NCBI GenBank assembly: GCA_900541205.1
Contig: UQIV01000026.1
Span: forward strand, 1-32,962
DNA from: an uncultured Collinsella sp.
Lineage (GTDB): Bacteria; Actinomycetota; Coriobacteriia; Coriobacteriales; Coriobacteriaceae
DNA: 32,962 nt
Direction of reading: 5' to 3'
Shown: positions 24,669-30,822 of the stretch, piece by piece
How the letters are laid out: every line of letters begins with the position of its first letter
Position numbering within the stretch: position 1 is the stretch's first letter
Position numbers and translations under genes: made by a program
The notes under the pieces: model-generated
Databases searched by the model: none
Told to the model about the DNA's origin: nothing
Seen by the model: the letters and a program-made list of their open reading frames with translations, nothing else

Positions 24669-25271
24669 ATGGGCATCTTTAAGAACGATGACCAAAAATC
24701 GAGCCAGTTTGGATTTGACGAGAAAAGCATGGCAGGCAAGGCCGTCAAGGCCGTGCGCTGGATTTACGCCATCACGGGCGTCTTGGCGCTCGTCGCCGGC
24801 ATCGCACTGCTGTTTGCGCCCGCCAAGTCCCTCGTCTTTTTGACGACTGTCCTGGGTTTTTACTTTGTGATCACGGCCGCGATCAGGCTGTTTACCGCTG
24901 TTTTCGAGCCACTGCTGCCCACCGGCTGGCGCGTGACGAGCATCATCTCCAACCTACTCATTATCTTGGGCGGCGTCATAATCCTGCGCAACCAGGCCTT
25001 CTCGACCGCGACGCTCACCACGATGGTGGTTATCGTGGCCGGCTTTGGCTGGATCGTCGAAGGTGTCATGTCCATTCTGGAGTCCGAGCTTTCGTCCAAC
25101 CGTGCCCTCGCCATCCTGAGCGGCGCGCTCTCCATCATCGCCGGCATGTTCGTGTATATCTATCCGCTGTGGTCGGCCAAGATGCTCGTCATCTTTAGCG
25201 GCGCCGCACTGCTGGTGTTTGGCGTAACGCTGATTGTTCGCGCTATTCAATTTGGCAAACTGGTGCACTAG
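24669..25271 (+). CDS. HdeD-like DUF308 membrane protein
   Basis: 200 aa from an ATG with AAAGGAG upstream. After a charged 30-residue N-terminus there are six hydrophobic segments (about 31-49, 54-73, 86-103, 110-128, 143-162 and 168-187). The repeated pattern of Gly-rich helices (VLALVAGIALLFAP, IILGGVIIL, ILSGALSIIAGMFVYIYP) is characteristic of DUF308/HdeD. HdeD of E. coli is linked to acid resistance; the role here is not known. The stop TAG is immediately followed by the ATG of the next gene, so the two are translationally coupled. Confidence 0.85.
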   Translation: MGIFKNDDQKSSQFGFDEKSMAGKAVKAVRWIYAITGVLALVAGIALLFAPAKSLVFLTTVLGFYFVITAAIRLFTAVFEPLLPTGWRVTSIISNLLIILGGVIILRNQAFSTATLTTMVVIVAGFGWIVEGVMSILESELSSNRALAILSGALSIIAGMFVYIYPLWSAKMLVIFSGAALLVFGVTLIVRAIQFGKLVH

Positions 25272-25754
25272 ATGCCGCGAACGCTCTTTATTGATGCAGA
25301 CGCCTGCCCGGTCACGCGCGAGTCGATTGACTGCGCGCGGCGGGCGGGCGTCGCCGTCGTTATCGCCGGCAACAGCACACAGAACCTGGAACGCCACATT
25401 CGCCGCGACGATCCGCGCGACGTCGAGCATGCGCGACGCGGATTTTGGGTCACGACGCTCGATGTGAGCGTGGGCGCCGACAGCGCCGACTTTGCCATTG
25501 TCGAACGCCTGCAGGCGGGCGACGTAGTCGTGACGCAGGACATTGGCTTGGCGAGCATGGTGCTCGGGCGCGATGCCGCCGCCATCGGCGTGCGCGGGCG
25601 CGTCTACGACAAAGCGACCATCGACATGCAGTTGTTTATTCGCCACGAGGAAAAGAAGGTACGCCGCGCCGGGGGACGCACTCGCGGACCGGCGGCATTT
25701 ACCAGCGAAGACCGCGCCCGCTTTAAACGCAACCTCACCGAGCTGCTGCACTAA
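25272..25754 (+). CDS. YaiI/YqxD family protein (DUF188, UPF0178)
   Basis: 160 aa, family-typical length. Conserved features: LFIDADACPV (5-14), the acidic N-terminal motif; GNSTQNL, in place of the usual GN...; VGADSADFAIVERLQAGDVVVTQDIGLAS (about 74-102); and GRVYDKATID followed by a basic stretch KKVRRAGGRTRGP. The fold is PIN-like, suggesting a metal-dependent nuclease, but activity is unproven. It starts directly at the stop of the HdeD-like gene and ends at a palindrome that can serve as terminator. Confidence 0.9.
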   Translation: MPRTLFIDADACPVTRESIDCARRAGVAVVIAGNSTQNLERHIRRDDPRDVEHARRGFWVTTLDVSVGADSADFAIVERLQAGDVVVTQDIGLASMVLGRDAAAIGVRGRVYDKATIDMQLFIRHEEKKVRRAGGRTRGPAAFTSEDRARFKRNLTELLH

Positions 25755-25756
25755 CC

Positions 25757-25800
25757 AAGGTAAATTTTTGAGACATGCCTAAAAATCTACCTTTTTGTTT
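25757..25800 (+). terminator. Palindrome and terminator after the DUF188 gene
   Basis: AAGGTA-A-ATTTTT (from 25758) pairs with AAAAAT-C-TACCTT (ending 25793), with one A.C mismatch in a 13-base arm and loop GAGACATGCCT. It is followed by TTTTGTTTT. A related palindrome follows at 25829. Confidence 0.6.
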
Positions 25801-25828
25801 TGGCAGCGGGAAATGCCCTGGTCACAGG

Positions 25829-25860
25829 GGTAGATCGTAAGACGTGTCCCAATAATCTAC
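25829..25860. repeat. Second copy of the GGTAGAT...ATCTACC-type palindrome
   Basis: GTAGAT (25830-25835) and ATCTAC (25855-25860) flank a core AAGACGTGTCCC, comparable to GAGACATGCCT in the first copy. It abuts the stop codon of the minus-strand permease. With the copy at 25757 it makes a pair of related intergenic palindromes, probably a dispersed family. Confidence 0.5.
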
Positions 25861-26973
25861 TTAAAGGCCAACGGCGGAGAGGATGAGGCCCCAGCCAGCG
25901 CCGATGACGTACATCATGATCAGGAACACGGCATTTTCGCGGGCGCTGCGGTTGGTGCGGAACAGCACCAGATAACCCACGCCGGCGGAAATGAGCGTGC
26001 CGGCGAGCATCGGCGCCAGTTGCAGCGCGCCTTCCAGATACAGCTGCGTAATGGCCACGCTCGCCGAGCAGTTGGGAATCAGGCCGACAAGCGCCGAGCC
26101 CAAGACGGCGAGCGTCTCGTTGCCACGCAGGAACTGCTCGATCGCGGACTCGCCGAAGGTCTCGAGCACGGCGACCAGAATCAGCGTCACCAGAAAAATG
26201 AATACCGATACCTGCACGGTGTGCGAGATGGCGCTGCGGATGATTGCCAGGAGGGGCGTGCCCTCGTGAGAGTGACCGTGCTCATGGCCGCAAGCACAGC
26301 CGCGCTCGTGGGCATGATCGCCCTCGTGGCCGTGCTCATGGCCGTGTTCGTAACCGTGCCCATGCCCGTGCTCGTCCTCATCCTCGTCGCAGCCGCAATG
26401 GTCGCGCTCACACAGCTCATGGATGTGGTCGGCGCTCACGCCCGCCTCGGCAACCTCGTCGATGATGTCACCGCCGCTGTGGTCGTCGTGCGCGCAGTTC
26501 ACATGGGTAGGATTGGCCGCGGTTCCCAGCACGGTGCGGCGAATCGCCGCGTGCGCGCGGGCGTTACGGCGCAGGCCGCGAATGGCAGCGTCCACGATAA
26601 AACCCGTGACCAGTGCGATCAGTGCCTTCGAAGCCAAAAGCATTGCCATAGTCTGCATGGGAACCTGCTCGGCAAGCAGCAGCGGCAGCATCTCGTCAGA
26701 GGTCGAGAGAAACACCGCCACCAGGGTACCCAGCGTCACAACGCGACCGGCGTACAGCGTGGCCGCCATGGCCGAAAAGCCGCACTGCGGCACCATGCCC
26801 AGCAACGATCCAACCACGGGGCCCGCGGCACCGGCACGCTTGATGGCGCCGTTAACGCGGTCGCCTGCAACGTGCTCAAGGGTCTCAAGAGCCAAATACG
26901 TCACCAACAAAAACGGCACCAGCGAGAGCGTGTCCTTGCCGGCGTCGAGCAGAATATCAATCAGTAAATCCAT
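25861..26973 (-). CDS. Heavy-metal efflux permease with histidine-rich loop (putative arsenic/manganese exporter)
   Basis: 370 aa integral membrane protein of the putative 10-TM metal exporter type (ArsP_2-like, also annotated as putative manganese transporter). The two halves carry related motifs: GSLLGMVPQCGFSAMAATLY (55-74) and GSALVGLIPNCSASVAITQLY (292-312), each a conserved Pro-polar-Cys helix. Between them residues 150-240 form a soluble loop with more than 20 His and several Cys (HGHGHGYEHGHEHGHEGDH, then CACGHEHGH), a likely metal-binding sensor or buffer. AAAGG precedes the ATG. Metal specificity cannot be decided from sequence. A promoter and an overlapping inverted repeat lie upstream. 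Confidence 0.85.
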   Translation of the reverse strand: MDLLIDILLDAGKDTLSLVPFLLVTYLALETLEHVAGDRVNGAIKRAGAAGPVVGSLLGMVPQCGFSAMAATLYAGRVVTLGTLVAVFLSTSDEMLPLLLAEQVPMQTMAMLLASKALIALVTGFIVDAAIRGLRRNARAHAAIRRTVLGTAANPTHVNCAHDDHSGGDIIDEVAEAGVSADHIHELCERDHCGCDEDEDEHGHGHGYEHGHEHGHEGDHAHERGCACGHEHGHSHEGTPLLAIIRSAISHTVQVSVFIFLVTLILVAVLETFGESAIEQFLRGNETLAVLGSALVGLIPNCSASVAITQLYLEGALQLAPMLAGTLISAGVGYLVLFRTNRSARENAVFLIMMYVIGAGWGLILSAVGL

Positions 26974-27025
26974 GACGGATGGAACCTTTCGTGTCTTTCG
27001 GCAGCATTGTAAAAGTCCTAGCGGT

Positions 27026-27063
27026 CAACTAGGGTATTGTAGTTGTCCCGGGCGCGGTGCCAA
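27026..27063 (-). promoter_or_regulatory. Promoter and operator of the metal permease
   Basis: On the minus strand TTGGCA (27058-27063), a 16-base spacer and TACAAT (27036-27041). The inverted repeat CAACTA (27026-27031) / TAGTTG (27040-27045) covers the -10, so a repressor bound here would block transcription. The binding protein is not identified. Confidence 0.55.
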
Positions 27064-27145
27064 TAGTTGCCCATGGTAAACTATCATCTCGCCACATCTC
27101 AATGAACCCGAGCCGCGCGGTGCGGCCCGTCCAAGGAGCAGTTAT

Positions 27146-28114
27146 ATGAACGTTTCACAAGCACTCGAATACGAGCGTCAGCCGTTTATCCCCATGTTTA
27201 TCTATGGCGATCACGGCGCCATGGAATCCGAGCGCCAAAAGGGCGAGGAGGCCCTTAAGGTGCTCGAAACCGAGTACTTTACCGCCGAGGGCGACCCCGG
27301 CTTCGACTTTGCCACCGTGCGCGACCTGGCTGACCGCAACCGCGACCTGTGCGACCAGATTGGCGAGGCACGCCTGCGCAACGTGACGCCCGCGACGCTT
27401 TCGCGCGGCCTCTCCGATGCCGACACCTGCGCCGCCATCGGCAAGATGCAAAAGCGCACCGCCGCGTCCGTTATGCGCGAAATCCGCGGCGACCGCGACG
27501 CGCTCGGCGTGGCCTACGCCCGCAAGCCCATCCAGGGCACCGTGCTCGGTATCGACATCGAGACCACCGGCCGTGCACCCGAACGTGGCTATATCATCAA
27601 CGTGGGCTGGGAGATCATGGAGCTCACCAGCGACGCCGTCCCGCACGACGCCGAGGCACACTACTGCGGTCTGCCCGACATCTACCGCGGCGAGGATGTG
27701 CCGTTGTCGAATATCCACCACATCACCTGGGACGACATCGACGGCAAAACGCCCTTCCGCGAGAACAAGGAGCTGCAAAAGCAGCTGCTCAAGCTTATGA
27801 AGAAGTACCCGTACATGGCGCATAACGCCGCGTTCGAAGACAGTTGGTTCAAGATCCACCTGGACGGTTACGCCGAGGCACGCCGCGCCGGCAAGATCAT
27901 CGTCATCGACTCGCGCCAGATCTGCCGCAGCCTGGATGCCGACGTCCGCTCGCTCCCTCGCGAGTCCGCCCCCGCCGCGCTCGAGAACTGGGCGCGCCGC
28001 CGCGGCACCCTCGCCGCCGACGCCAACGAGCAGCACCTGGGCCTCGACGACACCGACCTCATGCTCCGCACCGTCCAAGCCGAGTTCAACCTCAAGAACC
28101 TGTTTGCCAAGTAG
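27146..28114 (+). CDS. DnaQ-like 3'-5' exonuclease domain protein
   Basis: 322 aa, AAGGAG ribosome site. The C-terminal two-thirds is a DEDD exonuclease: GIDIETTG (135-142, first Asp and Glu), a NIHHITWDDIDG segment like the epsilon-subunit linker, MAHNAAFEDSWF (224-235) with the second Asp, and LDDTDLML near the end with the last Asp. The N-terminal 125 residues are helical, charged and not part of the exonuclease fold; I do not recognise them. It is not a replicative DNA polymerase epsilon subunit by context, as no polymerase genes are near. A repair or RNA-processing role is possible. It stands alone, followed by a GC hairpin. Confidence 0.85.
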   Translation: MNVSQALEYERQPFIPMFIYGDHGAMESERQKGEEALKVLETEYFTAEGDPGFDFATVRDLADRNRDLCDQIGEARLRNVTPATLSRGLSDADTCAAIGKMQKRTAASVMREIRGDRDALGVAYARKPIQGTVLGIDIETTGRAPERGYIINVGWEIMELTSDAVPHDAEAHYCGLPDIYRGEDVPLSNIHHITWDDIDGKTPFRENKELQKQLLKLMKKYPYMAHNAAFEDSWFKIHLDGYAEARRAGKIIVIDSRQICRSLDADVRSLPRESAPAALENWARRRGTLAADANEQHLGLDDTDLMLRTVQAEFNLKNLFAK

Positions 28115-28147
28115 AAACGCCTGCGACAAGCATGGCCCCGTTCACGA

Positions 28148-28183
28148 GCGGCCCCGCAGCGGGAAACCCCGCAGCGGGGCCGC
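28148..28183 (+). terminator. Nested GC hairpin after the exonuclease gene
   Basis: GCGGCCCCGC (28148-28157) pairs with GCGGGGCCGC (28174-28183), with a second stem GCGGG/CCCGC nested inside. There is no T-run, so termination may be partial. Confidence 0.55.
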
Positions 28184-28464
28184 CTTACGTTCCACAGATA
28201 GATCAGCCATCACAAATTCTGAACCCTCATTTTGAACGATTTCGGCCAATTCCCGACACGCAATTCGTTGTTGGATGGTGATGCATCGATATCAAATATG
28301 CAGCAATTGAGTATTTATATGCTATAGCTAAGCTGCGGAAACTTTTATTTAGGGCATACCAACTCATAATTGCGTCAAGCTTTTGGACAGCATTTGGTTA
28401 GACCTCTAAAACGATTTTTCCACTCAGCGCCATCAGCACGGTATTAGCTGACACGATATATACC
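28184..28464. other. AT-rich non-coding region before the nuclease-like gene
   Basis: About 280 bases, clearly AT-richer than the exonuclease gene. TATATGCTATAGCTAAGC and GATATATACC are promoter-like pieces, but I find no good -35 partner. No reading frame or hairpin of note. The last 15 bases before the ATG at 28465 lack a Shine-Dalgarno. Confidence 0.35.
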
Positions 28465-29655
28465 ATGAGTATCGTATTGTCACATACCACTGCAAAAGCG
28501 GTCTACCAGGCCGCGCATTCGGTGTCTGCGAAAGGCATCGAGTCCTGTAGTCCTGCCGCGATTTACGGATCATGTCCCACCGAAACGCTCCTTGACGCAG
28601 CCGCAGAATGGCTCACCAAACATGATGTTTCCCTCGGCGCAAATGATTCCCTCGAGGTGATGGTGTTTGATCGCAGGAATGCGCGCTATGCAATGAACTG
28701 TCAATGCCACGTATCTTCAAAACGATTCTCGAACTCACGCTTTATAGAGCTCAAAGATGGCATCTTCGTTGTTGGCGTTGAGCTTTGCGCACTTCAGGCC
28801 GCCACCTATCTCCCTTTTCGCGAACTAGTGGAGTACTACTTTGAGCTGTGCGGCGCTTATTCCCTTGGAAACGGTTCTTCTACCTCTTATACCGAGCGTT
28901 TCCCACTTACCTCGACCGAGAGGCTAAAGCAGTTCTTTAATTCCATTACCAGATGCGACGGTCTGGCCCTTGCCCGAAAGGCGATCCAATGTGTGCGCGA
29001 CGGATGCCGGTCTCCCATGGAAACGGCTTTTGTCATGATGCTAACGCTGCCCAAAAGCGAAGGAGGGCTTGGTATTAAGGGAATTGAGACCGATTACGAG
29101 GTGCAGGTCACCGCTGCCGCAAAGAATCTCACGAGACGCAAGAAGTTCTTTATGGATGCGTATCTAAAGAAATCTCGCACAGACATTGAATACAACGGTT
29201 TTTATCATGACGCGGAAGAAGACCGCGCCATCGATGAGGAGCGCAAGAATGCACTTGCGTCCATGGGGTACGGAATCATCACCGTCAGCCGTTATTCCTT
29301 TATGCATGCCAGCTCTTTTGTTAGGGTCATGGAGGCAATCCAGCGGAAAGAGGGCGTACGCCCCTCGCGTCTGCCAAAAGACTTTCAAATCATGCAAGAA
29401 GACCTGAGACAGTTTGTACTCAGAAGGTTTATTGAGGAGAAGAAACGAATCCAGGAGGAGCTTCGCCAGGATTCCGAAGAGCGCCAACGAATCGACCTCG
29501 AAAAAGCAATGCTCGAAGGCATCACATTGGACGATCCGACGATTAACGAGGCTCCGGCAATCGATGACATGCAGACTGTCGAACCCGACAGCCCATCACT
29601 CAACCAAACAAGCAGCTTCGCGCCCGAGGGCAGGATCTTCGGGGCCGGAAGCTAG
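28465..29655 (+). CDS. PD-(D/E)XK endonuclease-like protein
   Basis: 396 aa from an ATG at 28465 with no clear ribosome site. The region 183-285 fits a Vsr/DUF559-type nuclease core: SPMETAF (E186), FFMDAYLKKSRTDIEYNGFYHD (D231 and E242 as the D...ExY pair, then H248), DRAIDEERKNALASMGYGIITV. The N-terminal 180 residues look like a helical/winged-helix module of the kind found in AbiEi-like or other regulatory toxins. The last 60 residues are an acidic, Gln/Ser-rich tail. DNA around it is AT-richer than its neighbours and no partner gene is adjacent, as in an acquired islet. Target and role are unknown; the nuclease assignment is by motif only. Confidence 0.75.
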   Translation: MSIVLSHTTAKAVYQAAHSVSAKGIESCSPAAIYGSCPTETLLDAAAEWLTKHDVSLGANDSLEVMVFDRRNARYAMNCQCHVSSKRFSNSRFIELKDGIFVVGVELCALQAATYLPFRELVEYYFELCGAYSLGNGSSTSYTERFPLTSTERLKQFFNSITRCDGLALARKAIQCVRDGCRSPMETAFVMMLTLPKSEGGLGIKGIETDYEVQVTAAAKNLTRRKKFFMDAYLKKSRTDIEYNGFYHDAEEDRAIDEERKNALASMGYGIITVSRYSFMHASSFVRVMEAIQRKEGVRPSRLPKDFQIMQEDLRQFVLRRFIEEKKRIQEELRQDSEERQRIDLEKAMLEGITLDDPTINEAPAIDDMQTVEPDSPSLNQTSSFAPEGRIFGAGS

Positions 29656-30000
29656 ACCGGCTAACAAGGTGGGCACCTTAGCGACGTGCAAAAATGCGAG
29701 TATTCAGCAGAGCCGGGTGTCTATCACCCTCGAGTGGATCCAAATGTGAAGCGAAATCACTCTTGCGTGAGAGCGTTAGGCAACATTTGAGGAAGAACTC
29801 ATCGGATTAACACCCTAAGATAACTCTTGAACTGCATTATATGGCCTGCAATAAATTAACGGACCCCCTATCGTTGCAGAATACTCCAATTTTTGCACGG
29901 CTCAGGGGCACCCACCCCGGCATCGGCTATCAAAACCGCTCACTCCGGGATCTCGTCCACTATTCCCCATCATTTTGTGCAACGAATTACCCGAACGTCA
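29656..30000. other. Non-coding region between the nuclease-like gene and the zinc operon
   Basis: About 345 bases without a supported gene. It contains a GGGTG/CACCC hairpin near 29719-29733, a CTGCAA/TTGCAG inverted repeat near 29847-29880 and stretches of AT-rich DNA. None is a convincing terminator, tRNA or small-RNA gene. Confidence 0.35.
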
Positions 30001-30028
30001 TTGACATATGAACATACACTCATATAAT
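30001..30028 (+). promoter_or_regulatory. Consensus promoter of the zinc-responsive operon
   Basis: TTGACA (30001-30006), a 16-base spacer and TATAAT (30023-30028): both boxes are perfect consensus. The operator covers the spacer and -10, so strong expression is expected only when the repressor releases. Confidence 0.85.
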
Positions 30029-30060
30029 CAGAAGCAAGTTATATGAGCGCATGTTCATAT
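30006..30060 (+). promoter_or_regulatory. Double ArsR/SmtB-type operator
   Basis: Two sites, 30006-30025 and 30041-30060, each ATATGA, eight bases, TCATAT, the usual 12-2-12-like SmtB operator form. The two are also inverted copies of each other: the 22-base arms 30006-30027 and 30039-30060 match at 20 positions. A third copy lies at 30780-30799. Confidence 0.8.
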
Positions 30061-30074
30061 GAAAGGATATTGCA

Positions 30075-30440
30075 ATGAGCATCCGCGTTGATGAAACGAA
30101 ACCCGACATCGAGGCCACCGAACCCGCGATTCCCACCACCTGCTCGCCCGAGGACCTTCCCGACGAGGAGCTTCTCTACGACCTCGCCGACCTGTTCAAG
30201 GTCTTCAGCGACACTACGCGCATCAAGATCCTCTATGCCCTCATGGGCCGCGAGCTCTGCGTGGCAGACATCGCCGAAGCGACCGAAACCTCGCAGTCCG
30301 CGGTATCGCACCAGCTGCGCACACTCAAGCAGTCGCACCTGGTCAAATTCCGCCGCGACGGCCGCAACATCCTATACTCGCTCGCCGACGACCACGTCTA
30401 CACCATGCTCAACCAGGGCATGAGCCACATCTGCGAATAG
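30075..30440 (+). CDS. ArsR/SmtB family metal-sensing repressor
   Basis: 121 aa. Winged-helix core with DLADLFKVFSDTTRIKILYAL (36-56) and recognition helix SQSAVSHQLRTLKQSHLV (73-90). The last helix carries a complete alpha-5 zinc-type site: D105, H107, H118 and E121, arranged D-x-H and H-x-x-E as in CzrA/SmtB proteins. The alpha-3N cysteine site of CadC is incomplete (C23 and C62; ELCVAD instead of ELCVCD). Zinc is therefore the likeliest effector. AAAGGA precedes the ATG. It is first in its operon and probably represses itself and the ATPase through the operators at 30006-30060 and 30780-30799. Confidence 0.92.
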   Translation: MSIRVDETKPDIEATEPAIPTTCSPEDLPDEELLYDLADLFKVFSDTTRIKILYALMGRELCVADIAEATETSQSAVSHQLRTLKQSHLVKFRRDGRNILYSLADDHVYTMLNQGMSHICE

Positions 30441-30503
30441 CGACCAACCACGGTACCAGCGCGGCCTGCACCCAAGCCGCAAATACGGGGAAAGGAACCC
30501 ACC

Positions 30504-30722
30504 ATGAAAAAGCAGTTCAAGCTCGACGAGATCGACTGCGCCAACTGCGCACGTGAGCTTCAGGACGAGCTGGCCAAGCTCGATGGCGTCAAGTCCGTTT
30601 CGGTCAACTTTATGACCCAGAAGTTGACGCTCGAGGCCGATGACGCCGAGTTCGACGAGGTCCTCGACCGCGTTGTGGAGTTCACCGCCGACGCCGAGCC
30701 GGACTGCGAGATCATTCTCTAG
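30504..30722 (+). CDS. Free-standing heavy-metal-associated (HMA) domain protein
   Basis: 72 aa with one HMA fold (beta-alpha-beta-beta-alpha-beta). The metal site is DCANCA (11-16), a CxxC near the N-terminus, followed by LAKLDGVKSVSVNFMTQKLTLE. In many P1B ATPases this domain is fused to the N-terminus; the ATPase downstream here lacks it, so this protein probably delivers metal to it. The C-terminus has an acidic, Cys-containing DAEPDCE. GGGGAAAGGAA precedes the ATG; a hairpin terminator follows. Confidence 0.9.
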   Translation: MKKQFKLDEIDCANCARELQDELAKLDGVKSVSVNFMTQKLTLEADDAEFDEVLDRVVEFTADAEPDCEIIL

Positions 30723-30743
30723 CCCAAGCTTACGCTAACCTGC

Positions 30744-30769
30744 AAGGCCGCGCTTGCCGCGGCCTTTGC
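30744..30769 (+). terminator. Hairpin terminator after the HMA gene
   Basis: AAGGCCGCG (30744-30752) pairs perfectly with CGCGGCCTT (30758-30766), loop CTTGC, followed by a short TT-rich end. It separates the repressor-HMA unit from the ATPase. Confidence 0.65.
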
Positions 30770-30779
30770 TCGCGAAATT

Positions 30780-30799
30780 ATATGAGCGAGTGTTCATAC
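30780..30799 (+). promoter_or_regulatory. Third ArsR/SmtB-type operator, in front of the ATPase
   Basis: ATATGA, GCGAGTGT, TCATAC: the right-hand half of the operator at 30041-30060 with three differences in 20 bases. TTATAT (30778-30783) with TTGCCG 18 bases upstream may be the promoter, so the site would overlap the -10. Confidence 0.7.
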
Positions 30800-30822
30800 A
30801 TTCAAATGGGAGGATACGAGTC

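Noticed and set aside
26020..26967. Plus-strand open frame opposite the metal permease
   Set aside because: Antisense of the permease, including its histidine-rich loop; no independent coding signal.
26974..27145. Manganese riboswitch (yybP-ykoY type) upstream of the metal permease
   Set aside because: The leader is too short and the expected conserved loops are absent.
29666..29679. Palindrome AAGGTGGGCACCTT after the nuclease-like gene
   Set aside because: The loop would be only two bases, so it cannot form a normal RNA hairpin, and there is no T-run; probably chance.
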